Below are positions 52,258 to 61,158 of a stretch of DNA of 64,000 nt, piece by piece. A program made the position numbers and the translations under genes. The DNA comes from Microseira wollei NIES-4236. GTDB lineage: Bacteria > Cyanobacteriota > Cyanobacteriia > Cyanobacteriales > Aerosakkonemataceae. Numbering within the stretch: position 1 is the stretch's first letter; every line of letters begins with the position of its first letter. The notes beneath the pieces were generated by a model. The model had not been told where the DNA came from and searched no databases. It saw only the letters and a program-made list of their open reading frames with translations. The stretch covers positions 1-64,000 of the forward strand of contig NZ_BLAY01000002.1 of assembly GCF_020521235.1 (NCBI RefSeq), written 5' to 3'.

Positions 52258-53367
52258 TTATTGTTGCTCGACGACATTACTAACTATCTGCTTGATGATT
52301 TTATCAATATATGCTTGCGAAAGGAAGCTATCAGCAAGAAGCCTCGCATTTTCTTTAATTTTTACCAACTGAACTGGATTCTTTATTAGGTTACATAAGA
52401 CTTCTATCATCATTTCATTATTTTCTGCGACCAAGATATCCTTTCCAGGAGTGACAATGCCACGAAATCCATCTGCTGCGTTAGTACTCGCAACTATTGC
52501 ACAGCCATATTGAAGAGCCTCTGCTAATTTAACATTAGCGCCCCCTTTGTTCCAAATAGGACACATGACAACTAAGGCTTGTTTGTATTCTTGCACGATA
52601 TCGGCTACAAAACCAGCCGCATCAACGCCATCAATACCAGAATAAGCCTCTGTCCCATCCCCAACCAGACGAATTCTTAACTCTGGATTAATTGCGCGCA
52701 GGCGAGGCAGTACTTGAGTGATTAGAAACGTAATTGCATCTCGGTTTGGTTGCCAACCAGCGCTGCCGACAAATAAAATATTCTTCGCATCTGACTGCAC
52801 ATCGATCTGAGCTTTTGCGGTGGCAGAAATACAAGGAAGCCAAGTCGTGTTGCACTTATTCAAAATAAATCTATCATCTGGTCGAATCACAAAAACATGT
52901 TTGAATTTCGCCCCGCATCGATTCATCATATATTTTGTAACTGGCCATATAGCTCTAGTTAGCGTGGTTTCTGGCATAGGAAGACGATCCGCATCAAGAA
53001 TACATGGCACAAAATGATGCGGGGCAGCAACCGAGGCTGCAAAAAAACTGCAAAAAGCAACATCAAATTGGTAGGTTTCTCTAATCTTTTCGACTTCTTT
53101 AATGGCGGGTAGATATAAGCGGAAATTGCTGAAACTAAGGTTTCTGCGTATCCAATACATCCGCTCTGGATTATGCGGTATACCGCTTGGCGCGGTATAA
53201 TCTACAGTGGCGGGTATATTCTCTTGCGGTTGAGGAGCCAGCCACAGTACGCGACATTCACCTAATTTCTCTAACGCGATTTTGATAGACAAAAGACGTT
53301 GCCCTGTACCGTAGGTATCCGAAGGAACGTCTTTTGATGAAATTAATAGAGATTTTATTTTTTTCAT
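52258..53367 (-). CDS. glycosyltransferase, GT4-like
   Basis: A 369-residue two-Rossmann-fold glycosyltransferase. The N-terminal part contains DTYGTGQRLLSIKIALEKLG (acceptor side). The C-terminal GT1/GT4 nucleotide-sugar domain has ILFVGSAGWQPNRDAITFL, RIRLVGDG, and the EX7E-like region CPIWNKGGANVKLAEALQYG, with the following SGxxVVAT-like IVASTNAADG. It probably adds a sugar to an exopolysaccharide or surface glycan; donor and acceptor cannot be told. It is more AT-rich than its neighbours, lies between a kinase gene and a duplicate of its 5' end, and has no related genes nearby. This fits a later insertion. Confidence 0.88.
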   Translation of the reverse strand: MKKIKSLLISSKDVPSDTYGTGQRLLSIKIALEKLGECRVLWLAPQPQENIPATVDYTAPSGIPHNPERMYWIRRNLSFSNFRLYLPAIKEVEKIRETYQFDVAFCSFFAASVAAPHHFVPCILDADRLPMPETTLTRAIWPVTKYMMNRCGAKFKHVFVIRPDDRFILNKCNTTWLPCISATAKAQIDVQSDAKNILFVGSAGWQPNRDAITFLITQVLPRLRAINPELRIRLVGDGTEAYSGIDGVDAAGFVADIVQEYKQALVVMCPIWNKGGANVKLAEALQYGCAIVASTNAADGFRGIVTPGKDILVAENNEMMIEVLCNLIKNPVQLVKIKENARLLADSFLSQAYIDKIIKQIVSNVVEQQ

Positions 53368-53702
53368 TAGATGTAAAACCCAAGTTTAACTATTAAAACT
53401 CACCGTTCGCGCCATAAAAATAAGTAAAAACAACTATTTTTACTGGCGAGCGCACAAAAGAGAGAGTTTATTTTCCATCATTTCTGTGGATATTAACCCA
53501 TGATGCGCAAATACGCAATCCGAGCAAATCGCCAATCTCGCGCTTTAACTTTTACTCGTCGGTTAATTGAGCTATAAAGCGAAGCCATTACGACTACAGT
53601 TAAGACCGCAAAGAAAATTTACAGATGTGAATGAGAGATTAATGGGGAGAAGGAGCGCTGGCGCGATCTCGCTAGGGATCGTTGGCAGTTAAACTAAAAG
53701 CT

Positions 53703-55691
53703 ATGAGCATCCAGACCTCCGTGCTAGCAGAGCTGCTGCAAGACCAGCCCCAGCTGCGTCCGCAAATGTACTTCAAGTCTTCCTTAACGGCACTCTCCCA
53801 CGCGATGGAAGACCAAGTTTTAGCGGGATTAGACGAACCATTGATTATTGCTAGTTTTCAGCGAGAGCGTTTTTACCGTCAAGAAGCTCATCGGTATCGC
53901 CGCATCGCGGAACAAACGAAGCAAGTGTACGTGCTGGCAGCATCGGAAACCAGCTTTACCAGTGGTTCGGGAGACTATGAAACCGTCGCCTTCTCACCAG
54001 AGGACGAATTAAGTCACGAATGGAACTTGATTGTAATTGGACAGCAATACGCGAGTTGCTTGGTATGTCGGGAAAGGGAGGGATTACCCACCGAGATTCA
54101 AGTGCCGTTTATCGACCCATCCCGTCGATTTGAAGGGATTTGGACATTTGACCGACAAGTCAGTTGCAAAGCCGCAGAATTGTTATTAAAGCTGATATTA
54201 GTGTATCGACCCGAATTAGAAGCCAAAATACAGCAGGCGCGATCGCTTTTTCTGGGAATTAACCCAGAAAATAGAGCTGGGGAAAGTTGCCCCATGCCCA
54301 ATTCCCAATGCCCCAATCCCGACCCCTTCGCCCAACGCTTGGTTACCTATCTACAAGCTGGTCAGTATAAATTGCTCAAAGCTTATCGTTCGATTGCGGC
54401 TGCCGAACGTAAAGAGCGACTGGTAAATTCTATTACAGCTTCTATCCGTAAATCCCTGAATGCCCACGAAGTGCTAAAGCAAGCGGCGCAAGAATTGGGG
54501 CAAGCGATGCAAGTATGTCGGTGTCTGATTTATCGCTGCAAGCAGACCGATGAAACCAGGACGGTACAGCACGAGTTTTTAAGACCGGGCATTAGTTCGC
54601 TGGCGGGGGAAACTTGGCCTTTGAAAGACAATCCCCTATTCCAGGAAGTGGTGCAGCATCAGGAACGAGTCTACGTCGCCGACACGCAGCAAGATGTCAG
54701 GATTGCCAATTCACCGACGTTAAAGAAATTGGTGCGTCGGTTTGGGATTGTATCTTGGTTGCTGGTGCCAGTGCTGAATCGGGGTAGATTGTTGGGGATG
54801 CTGGAATTGCACCACTGCGGATTAAAGCCGCATCGGTGGGAAGATGATGCACTGGAATTGGTGGAAGCGATCGCATCCCAAATCGGGGTAGCCTTAATAC
54901 AAGCCGAAGCCTACGCCAACTTAGAAGATTTAAATGGGCAACTAGAAGCCTTAGAACGCACCCGCAGCAACTTAATTGCCATTACCGGACACGAATTGCG
55001 GACGCCCCTATCGACGATACAAGTCTGTTTGGAAAGTCTCGCCAGCGAACCCGACATGTCGGCGGATTTGCGACAGGTAATGCTAAACTCGGCACTGGCA
55101 GACGCCGAACGAATGCGAAAACTCGTGCAAGACTTCCTCACCCTGTCAAAACTAGAAAGCGGACGGGTAGAATGGCATCCAGAAGCCTTACAAGTCGAAG
55201 AATGCGTCGAATTAGCCATTAGCAGTACTCGCGTCCGCCACTCCAAGCAGGAATTGCCCCAAATCGAAAACGCAGTGCCACCCGAATTGCCCCTGGTGCG
55301 AGCCGATGGAGAATGGTTGGTGGAAGTTCTCACCAAACTGTTGGACAACGCTTGCAAGTTTACATCCCCCCAAGGAAAGATTACAGTGCGGGCGCGGCAA
55401 AACGGCAATCAAATGCTAGAAATCACCGTCGCCGACACGGGGCGAGGCATCGAACCCAATCGTCTGGAAACCGTATTCGAGCGATTTTATCAAGAAGAAG
55501 GCGCTCTGCGGCGAACCACAGGCGGTACGGGGTTAGGATTGGCTATTTGCCGTCAAATCGTCAACGGCTGGGGTGGAAAAATATGGGCCGAATCAGATGG
55601 GAAAGACACCGGGAGTCAGTTTAACTTCACCATCCCCATCGTTGAAGGTAGCAGAGGAGCAGAGGAGCAAAAGGTGCGGGTGAGCAGGTGA
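53703..55691 (+). CDS. DICT/GAF-domain sensor histidine kinase
   Basis: A 662-residue soluble kinase. Domains in order: a DICT-type sensory domain (about residues 1-170, with EPLIIASFQRERFYRQEAHR), a GAF domain (about 240-395), then HisKA with the H-box ITGHELRTPLSTIQ (His about 430) and an HATPase with LLDNACKFTS, ADTGRGI and TGGTGLGLAICRQIV. The ATG at 53703 is chosen because it starts the conserved MSIQTSVLAELL; seven more codons are open upstream. DICT domains are thought to bind a ligand in light- or nucleotide-linked signalling. No response regulator is adjacent. A 5' duplicate lies at 51998-52168. Confidence 0.92.
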   Translation: MSIQTSVLAELLQDQPQLRPQMYFKSSLTALSHAMEDQVLAGLDEPLIIASFQRERFYRQEAHRYRRIAEQTKQVYVLAASETSFTSGSGDYETVAFSPEDELSHEWNLIVIGQQYASCLVCREREGLPTEIQVPFIDPSRRFEGIWTFDRQVSCKAAELLLKLILVYRPELEAKIQQARSLFLGINPENRAGESCPMPNSQCPNPDPFAQRLVTYLQAGQYKLLKAYRSIAAAERKERLVNSITASIRKSLNAHEVLKQAAQELGQAMQVCRCLIYRCKQTDETRTVQHEFLRPGISSLAGETWPLKDNPLFQEVVQHQERVYVADTQQDVRIANSPTLKKLVRRFGIVSWLLVPVLNRGRLLGMLELHHCGLKPHRWEDDALELVEAIASQIGVALIQAEAYANLEDLNGQLEALERTRSNLIAITGHELRTPLSTIQVCLESLASEPDMSADLRQVMLNSALADAERMRKLVQDFLTLSKLESGRVEWHPEALQVEECVELAISSTRVRHSKQELPQIENAVPPELPLVRADGEWLVEVLTKLLDNACKFTSPQGKITVRARQNGNQMLEITVADTGRGIEPNRLETVFERFYQEEGALRRTTGGTGLGLAICRQIVNGWGGKIWAESDGKDTGSQFNFTIPIVEGSRGAEEQKVRVSR

Positions 55692-55969
55692 GCAGGTGAG
55701 CAGAGGAGACAAGGGAGACAAGGGAGACTCTTGAACTAGAAGTAGTTTCTTCCCCAGCTCCCCCATCCCCTTTGCTCCCCCAATGACCAATTACCCATTA
55801 CCCATTACCGATTGCTAAAGAAGTGTAACAGTTCCTCACAAAGTCTTTAGACAGAGGCGATCGCAGTGATACGATGCCCTAGAAACGTGGAAAACGTTCA
55901 TTGACCGTCATTTATCTTCCCATAACTACAACGCGGGTAATCCCGAAAGTCTCTTTACGGAGGTTTTAG

Positions 55970-56395
55970 ATGTCAGAAGAACTAAAAGGAAAAACCCCTA
56001 TCTTTGGCGGCGGCACTGGTGGCTTGCTGACCAAAGCAGAGGTTGAAGAAAAATACGCCATCACCTGGACTAGCCCCAAGCAGCAGGTATTTGAAATGCC
56101 TACTGGCGGCGCGGCTATCATGAACGAAGGTGAAAACCTGCTGTACCTCGCCCGCAAAGAATACTGCATTATGTTGGGCGGTCAGCAACTGCGGGCAAAA
56201 TTCAAAATCAACAACTACAAGATTTACCGGATTTTCCCCAACGGCGACGTCGAGTTCATCCATCCCGCAGATGGCGTGTTCCCCGAAAAGGTGAACCAAG
56301 GCCGTCCCTACGTCGGTAAGGTTGACCGCAGCATCGGCGAAAACCCAGATCCCGCCAAAATCAAATTCAGCGGCAAGAAAACTTACGATCCTTAA
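55970..56395 (+). CDS. psaD: photosystem I reaction centre subunit II
   Basis: PsaD is the stromal-side PSI subunit that docks ferredoxin and stabilises PsaC. At 141 residues it has the typical length and shows [78 protein letters not shown] and [12 protein letters not shown]. The ATG is preceded by ACGGAGGTTTTAG, a strong ribosome binding site. The gene stands alone, as usual in cyanobacteria. It shows that the organism performs photosynthesis with PSI. Confidence 0.98.
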   Translation: MSEELKGKTPIFGGGTGGLLTKAEVEEKYAITWTSPKQQVFEMPTGGAAIMNEGENLLYLARKEYCIMLGGQQLRAKFKINNYKIYRIFPNGDVEFIHPADGVFPEKVNQGRPYVGKVDRSIGENPDPAKIKFSGKKTYDP

Positions 56396-56415
56396 TTGGT
56401 TGTAAGTGCTACAAT

Positions 56416-56531
56416 AGATCTTGTACCGTGGGGCACACGGGAATTCACGCTTGAGGAGTAGGTCGCAAAGCCTAGCATCATCTCAAACAAGATGAGCCCA
56501 AGAATCCGTCAGATATTTCTGCGCGGAATGT
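56416..56531 (+). mobile_element. possible relic of a TnpB-element right end / guide RNA
   Basis: The segment between psaD and the next gene contains GGGAATTCACGCTTGAGGAG, AGTAGGTCGCAAAGCC, GATGAGCCCAAGAATCCGTC and GCGCGGAATGTCAC. The order resembles the end of IS200/IS605 tnpB elements in cyanobacteria, where a conserved AGCCCAAGAATCC hairpin ends in a GGGGAGTGTCA-like motif. No tnpB remains. I base this on memory of such ends, not on a search, and an unrelated small RNA is possible. Confidence 0.35.
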
Positions 56532-56579
56532 CACAATTTTTGTGTTTGGAAAAGTCCGGCACGCATAGTAAAAGTCAAG

Positions 56580-56603
56580 TCTCGGAGGGTTATCTCTCCG
56601 AGA
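56580..56603 (+). terminator. hairpin downstream of psaD
   Basis: TCTCGGAG (56580-56587) pairs with CTCCGAGA (56596-56603) around an 8-nt loop, giving a perfect 8-bp stem about 185 bp after psaD. There is only a short T-run after it (TTTG). It may end the psaD transcript or protect the message. Confidence 0.6.
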
Positions 56604-56661
56604 TTTGATGTTTGAAGCGAGAGGGGAGCAGGTGAGCAGGGGAGCAGGGGGGAGGGGTGTA

Positions 56662-57276
56662 ATGAGGGTAAAATTATTAACAAGAGTTGGATTTGTAGCT
56701 ATGGCAATTTTAGCGATTAGCGCTACAACCAGTTTGGCACAGCAACAATCCGAGCGATATCCAACCGCAACCGAATTGCAAAGATTAAGGGAAAAATTAC
56801 GCCAGCAAATTCGGTCAAGTAATATTCAAGACAGACGTTCCCCAGCAGAAAAACAAAGCAGAGAAGCTTTTGTCAGAGCTTGGTCAAGAGTCGCTCCCGC
56901 TGTCTCCCCTTTTTTAGGGGATTGGTCGGGATATGAGGAAAGTTTGAGTATTTATCCATCCAATACAAGCGGGCGCGTTTGTTTGATTTATATTGGGATC
57001 CAAGAGGCTGAATTAAGTTTGGGAACCGTCTCTAATGGACAAATCCGCACGAATCGAAGAGAAGTTATTTTAAAAGAAGGAGACTACTTGGGAGTGGCGA
57101 GTGTAAGAAATAATCAACCAGATATTTTTGTCGAAACTCCTTATCACTCCCCGGTATCTTTGCCAGCACCTAGACAATTCGCTCAGTCATCGGGAACCAC
57201 TACAGAGGAGGTGAATAAAGTAGTGCGGGAATTTAATGCATCTGGTTGTAGGTTGGCGCTGCCATCCTTACGGTAA
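56662..57276 (+). CDS. exported hypothetical protein
   Basis: A 204-residue protein from the ATG at 56662; the longer frame from 56608 is made of G/A-rich repeat. A signal peptide is visible (LLTRVGFVAMAILAISATTSLAQ, cleavage after LAQ or SLA). The mature part has a charged helix (TATELQRLREKLRQQI), a likely small beta domain (LGDWSGYEESLSIYPSNTSG, then VCLIYIGIQEAELSLG) and a final Cys-containing segment. No enzyme motif is seen. It precedes another exported protein by 24 bp, probably as one operon. Function is unknown. Confidence 0.75.
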   Translation: MRVKLLTRVGFVAMAILAISATTSLAQQQSERYPTATELQRLREKLRQQIRSSNIQDRRSPAEKQSREAFVRAWSRVAPAVSPFLGDWSGYEESLSIYPSNTSGRVCLIYIGIQEAELSLGTVSNGQIRTNRREVILKEGDYLGVASVRNNQPDIFVETPYHSPVSLPAPRQFAQSSGTTTEEVNKVVREFNASGCRLALPSLR

Positions 57277-57306
57277 AATTGTCATACCCTTCAAATAACG
57301 ATGCTT

Positions 57307-57741
57307 ATGAAAAGCCAATCGCTCCTTAGTATTAGCTTATTGAACTTAGTTATGTTAGCTGGATCAATCCCGGTTTTGTCCCAATCTACACAGACATTTC
57401 AAAGCTTACCCAATGGCGTGTATCTTTATGGGGAATCTCAAATGCCAGACGAAAAAGATACTTATTACTTTGTCTTGCGTAAAACTGGGAATAACATTAT
57501 CGGCATGAGCTATACAGGTATGGAAAGAAATGAGTGCTTTAGAGGCACAATTAGCCAAAATACAATTAACGATCTAACCGTGGCAGAAGTCGAGCCGAAT
57601 TCGACAGTAGGATGGCAATTTAGTCAAGGAGAAACGCCCTTAGATTTGAATGAATTATATAGAATAGACTCGCAGAAAATACATGAAGGTGCTTTAGGAC
57701 AGTTGCAGGAATGCGTCACGCTATTTTCAAATAGAAGATAG
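57307..57741 (+). CDS. exported hypothetical protein
   Basis: A 144-residue protein (ATG 57307; ATG 57301 gives two residues more). The signal peptide LLSISLLNLVMLAGSIPVLS is followed by a mature beta-rich domain with LPNGVYLYGESQMPDEKDTY, FVLRKTGNNIIGMSYTG and two cysteines (NECF, QECV) that may form a disulphide. It shares style and direction with the preceding exported protein. I recognise no family. Confidence 0.75.
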   Translation: MKSQSLLSISLLNLVMLAGSIPVLSQSTQTFQSLPNGVYLYGESQMPDEKDTYYFVLRKTGNNIIGMSYTGMERNECFRGTISQNTINDLTVAEVEPNSTVGWQFSQGETPLDLNELYRIDSQKIHEGALGQLQECVTLFSNRR

Positions 57742-57886
57742 CCGAAGTGCAGATGGCAAAACCAAAGATGGGAAATTTGAAATCTAAAATCTGAAATCTA
57801 AAATCTAAAATACTCAATAAAACTCTTCAGATTGGGGTAAAATTTTCTGTTGGGGCAGGTGCGTCCCATCCTCACCCGGTAAATTT

Positions 57887-59410
57887 ATGATATTCCCCGA
57901 TTTCTCCCAATTCGCCGAACTCGCTAAGCAAGGTAACTTCGTCCCCGTGTATCAGGAATGGGTGGCGGATCTGGATACGCCAGTATCTGCATGGTATCGC
58001 GTCTGTGCTGGTCAACCTTACAGTTTTTTGTTGGAGTCGGTTGAAGGAGGAGAAAACATCGGACGCTATAGTTTATTGGGATGCGACCCGGTGTGGGTGT
58101 TGGAAGCACGAGGCGATCGCACGACCCAAATCCACCGCGACGGTTGGATTGTAGAATTTGAAGGCGACCCGTTTAAAGCATTAACCTACTGCATTACGCC
58201 CTATCATCCAGTAAAATTGCCCCAACTTCCTGCCGGTATTGGCGGATTATTTGGATATTGGGGATATGAGTTAATTCGCTGGATCGAACCTAAAGTGCAA
58301 ATTTATCCGGCGGGGGAAAAAGACTTGCCGGATGGAGTGTGGATGCAAGTCGATCACCTGTTGATATTTGACCAGGTGAAGCGGAAAATATGGGCAATCG
58401 CATACGCAGACTTGCGCGACCCGGAGGTGAAGTTAGAGGAAGCTTATCAGCAAGCGTGCGATCGCGTCACCCAGTTAGTCAATAAACTGCAATCTCCCCT
58501 ATGCCAGCAGAGTACCTTTTTAGAATGGAAACCGCCAGGAACAGGTGCAGGGGAAACCGAGTATACGAGTAATATCACCCGCGAACAGTTTTGCGACAAC
58601 GTTAAAAAGGCAAAAGAATATATCAAAGCAGGGGATATTTTTCAGGTAGTACTTTCCCAGCGACTATCGGCAGAATACAGCGGCGATCCTTTTGCACTAT
58701 ATCGCTCGTTGCGGTTAATTAATCCTTCGCCGTATATGTCATATTTTCACTTTAACGACTGGCAAATTATCGGTTCCAGTCCCGAGGTGATGGTAAAATC
58801 AGAACGAGATCGGGATGGTAATAAAATAGCAACTTTGCGACCAATTGCCGGAACGCGACGCCGGGGTAAAACAACTCAAGAAGATAACGCTTTGGCAGAA
58901 GAATTGTTGCAAGATCCGAAAGAAATTGCCGAACACGTTATGCTAGTAGATCTGGGGCGAAATGACTTGGGTCGCGCCTGTAAAATCGGTAGCGTAAAAG
59001 TAGACCAATTAATGGTAATTGAACGGTATTCCCACGTGATGCATATTGTGAGTAATGTCGTGGGAGAATTGGCGCAAGATAAAACAGCTTGGGATTTGTT
59101 GAAAGCGTGTTTCCCAGCGGGGACGGTCAGCGGTGCGCCTAAAATTCGGGCAATGGAGATTATAAATGAATTGGAGGGATGTCGGCGCGGGGTTTATTCT
59201 GGGGCTTATGGGTACTATGATTTTGAAGGGCAGTTGAATAGCGCGATCGCAATCCGCACGATGGTCGTCCGCAGTCAAGGAAATGGCAAGCATACGGTAT
59301 CGGTGCAAGCGGGTGCCGGGTTAGTCGCTGATTCTGAACCTGAAAAAGAATATGAGGAAACGATTAATAAGGCAAGGGGTTTGTTGGAAGCGATTCGCTG
59401 TTTAAAATAG
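57887..59410 (+). CDS. trpE: anthranilate synthase component I
   Basis: TrpE converts chorismate and ammonia (from TrpG) to anthranilate, the first step of tryptophan synthesis. At 507 residues it shows the N-terminal LLESVEGGENIGRYSLLG with the tryptophan-binding LLES element, the catalytic core PIAGTRRRGKT with EDNALAEELLQDPKEIAEHV, LVDLGRNDLGR, and AGTVSGAPKIRAMEIINELE and GYYDFEGQLNSAIAIRT. The LLES motif indicates feedback inhibition by tryptophan. The gene is not next to other trp genes, as is common in cyanobacteria. Confidence 0.96.
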   Translation: MIFPDFSQFAELAKQGNFVPVYQEWVADLDTPVSAWYRVCAGQPYSFLLESVEGGENIGRYSLLGCDPVWVLEARGDRTTQIHRDGWIVEFEGDPFKALTYCITPYHPVKLPQLPAGIGGLFGYWGYELIRWIEPKVQIYPAGEKDLPDGVWMQVDHLLIFDQVKRKIWAIAYADLRDPEVKLEEAYQQACDRVTQLVNKLQSPLCQQSTFLEWKPPGTGAGETEYTSNITREQFCDNVKKAKEYIKAGDIFQVVLSQRLSAEYSGDPFALYRSLRLINPSPYMSYFHFNDWQIIGSSPEVMVKSERDRDGNKIATLRPIAGTRRRGKTTQEDNALAEELLQDPKEIAEHVMLVDLGRNDLGRACKIGSVKVDQLMVIERYSHVMHIVSNVVGELAQDKTAWDLLKACFPAGTVSGAPKIRAMEIINELEGCRRGVYSGAYGYYDFEGQLNSAIAIRTMVVRSQGNGKHTVSVQAGAGLVADSEPEKEYEETINKARGLLEAIRCLK

Positions 59411-59423
59411 CTAATGGCTAATA

Positions 59424-59478
59424 GTAGCAATTAGCAATTAGCAATTAGCAATTAGCAATTAGCAATTAGCAATTAGCA
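59424..59478. repeat. AGCAATT microsatellite
   Basis: About seven AGCAATT(A) units fill the gap between trpE and the PhzF-family gene and end 5 bp before its ATG. The same heptamer runs lie before hypA (4011-4048) and in the family 2 MITE-like elements. Confidence 0.9.
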
Positions 59479-59482
59479 AATT

Positions 59483-60367
59483 ATGAACTTTTACATTGTT
59501 GATGTGTTTGCGGTGGGGAAATATACTGGCAATCAGTTGGCTGTGTTTACGGGTGATGGGGTGGGTGAGTTATCGGATTCTCAGATGCAGCGCATCGCTA
59601 AGGAGATGAATTATTCGGAAACTACTTTTATCTCATCAACAGAGATGCGAGAGGGTGGTTATGATGTGCGGATTTTTACCCCTGAGCAAGAGTTACCTTT
59701 TGCTGGGCATCCGACTTTAGGAACTGCTTATATTATACAGCAAGAAATAGTTAAAAATCAGGTTGACAAAGTTAATTTAAATCTCAAAGTTGGGCAAATT
59801 CCAGTCACGCTGCATTATGGGGGTGAGTCGGTAGAATGGTTGTGGATGCAGCAAAAAACGCCAACTTTTGGTCAGGGGTTTTCGGCAGATAAGATTGCAA
59901 GCGTGTTGAATTTAGATGTATCCGAGATAGATTCGAGGTTTCCGATTGAAGAAGTTTCGACCGGAGTGCCGTTTATTATCGTGCCGTTGAAAACTCTGGA
60001 AGCAATTAAGCGTATTAAGGTGAATAAAGATAAATATTTTGAGCTAATTGAAAAGACGCAAGCGAAAGCGATTTTGGTATTTTGCCCCGAAACTTATAGT
60101 CCGGAAAATAATCTAAATGTACGGATGTTTGCCGGTTATTTAGGAGTTCCGGAAGATCCGGCGACGGGGAGTGCTAATGGTTGTTTGGCTGGGTATTTAG
60201 TCGAGTATTCTTATTTTGGGTCAGCACCAATTGATTTACGAGTCGAGCAAGGATATGAAATTGGTAGACGTTCTTTGCTGTTATTAAAAGCGCAAAGAGG
60301 TAAACAAGGAATTGAAGTTTCAGTCGGTGGAAAGGTGATTTTGGTCGCCAAAGGAGAATTTGTTTAA
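59483..60367 (+). CDS. PhzF-family isomerase
   Basis: A 294-residue protein of the PhzF/diaminopimelate-epimerase-like fold. The first half has YIVDVFAVGKYTGNQLAVF and catalytic Glu in MNYSETTFI. The second has EDPATGSANGCLAGYLVEY, the GSA loop conserved in the family. PhzF itself isomerises a phenazine precursor; most homologues in non-phenazine producers have unknown substrates. Signature FTPEQELPFAGHPTLGTAY is present. No phenazine genes are nearby. Confidence 0.92.
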   Translation: MNFYIVDVFAVGKYTGNQLAVFTGDGVGELSDSQMQRIAKEMNYSETTFISSTEMREGGYDVRIFTPEQELPFAGHPTLGTAYIIQQEIVKNQVDKVNLNLKVGQIPVTLHYGGESVEWLWMQQKTPTFGQGFSADKIASVLNLDVSEIDSRFPIEEVSTGVPFIIVPLKTLEAIKRIKVNKDKYFELIEKTQAKAILVFCPETYSPENNLNVRMFAGYLGVPEDPATGSANGCLAGYLVEYSYFGSAPIDLRVEQGYEIGRRSLLLLKAQRGKQGIEVSVGGKVILVAKGEFV

Positions 60368-60790
60368 ACAAAGCATACCAATGCTAATTTATTGAGGCAA
60401 GTCTCTTTCTTCTCTTCCTCTGCGCGGTTTATTCTATTCTTATTTGTAGGGTGCGTTAGGCGCAATTTAATCTGTTGTTTTTGAATAATTTCCCCAGATC
60501 TGCGCCGTAACGCACCGCGCAGAGATGGTGCCGTACTACTCTTCTTGGCGTTCTACTCTTCGAGAAGCTGAAGAAAGCGTCTATGGCGTCTACCCTACGG
60601 GAAGCCGCTGCGCGTCTATGGCGGTTCAAAAAAGTTATTTCTGGAAGTCGAACCAGGCGCAGATCGGGATATCCTGCACGAATCTCTTCAAAACTATCAT
60701 CCTCATCTGAGTTGAGACTTGATTCATAAAGCAGCGAGAACCGATTTTTCGTAAATCTGGCGTTATGGAATTGGTTGGAATATCCCAATC

Positions 60791-60894
60791 ATATCATGTC
60801 CGGTTCTTCACCCATAGTTAGGAATGACGCGGCGACACGGTGACACGGTGACGCAGAGAGATTTTTATTAAGGGTAATTAGGCGGACATCATAT
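60791..60894. mobile_element. 104-bp MITE-like element, family 1, copy 2
   Basis: The ends ATATCATGTCCG and CGGACATCATAT match, in opposite orientation, those of the element at 16334-16438. The interior aligns over its whole length, with more changes in the CACGGTGACACGGTGACGC part. Its right end supplies the last codons and stop of the short ORF 60878-61009. Confidence 0.75.
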
Positions 60895-61009
60895 CAATCC
60901 AAAAATCGACCATTCCCCAGTCCTGCGATCGCTCTAAGAAAACCTTCGTATATCCACCATCTAAGTGGAAGAGAACTCCCACGGGTTCTAGTTGCTGATG
61001 AAATTTCAT
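60878..61009 (-). pseudogene. short ORF, probable gene fragment cut by the MITE-like element
   Basis: The 43-residue frame MKFHQQLEPVGVLFHLDGG, continuing to ERSQDWGMVDFWID, looks like real protein sequence but is too short for a domain. The last few codons (MMSA, stop) are encoded by the inverted-repeat element. Upstream on the same strand, 61010-61040 reads IDEETLEILKQGYE, resembling TIDILKQGLY in the N-terminus of the neighbouring PARG. It may be what remains of a second gene. Confidence 0.4.
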
Positions 61010-61158
61010 ACCCTTGTTTGAGAATTTCTAGGGTTTCTTCATCGATCGGTCGTAGGGTGCGTTAGGCGCAATTTAATCTGTTGTTTTTGACTAATTTCCC
61101 CAGATTTGCGCCGTAACGCACCATCAAATGGCGGTGCCGTACTCTCGACTAACGCACC

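Larger units (their letters stand above)
60368..61158. other. repeat-rich region with gene relics
   Basis: Two copies of a GTAGGGTGCGTTAGGCGCAA repeat, each followed by TTTAATCTGTTGTTTTTGA and GCCGTAACGCACC, lie at about 60447-60520 and 61052-61125. Between them are a repeat with GTCTATGGCGTCTACCCTAC, a family 1 MITE-like element (60791-60894) and a short minus-strand ORF (60878-61009). A minus-strand frame 60456-60788 contains LLYESSLNSDEDDSFEEIRA, which could be the remnant of a real protein, but its second half is repeat. No complete gene is supported. Confidence 0.6.

Noticed and set aside
60456-60788. 110-codon minus-strand ORF
   Set aside because: Its second half is dispersed repeat (GTCTATGGCGTCTACC and TAACGCACC families). 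The first half may be a gene remnant, but not enough to call a gene.
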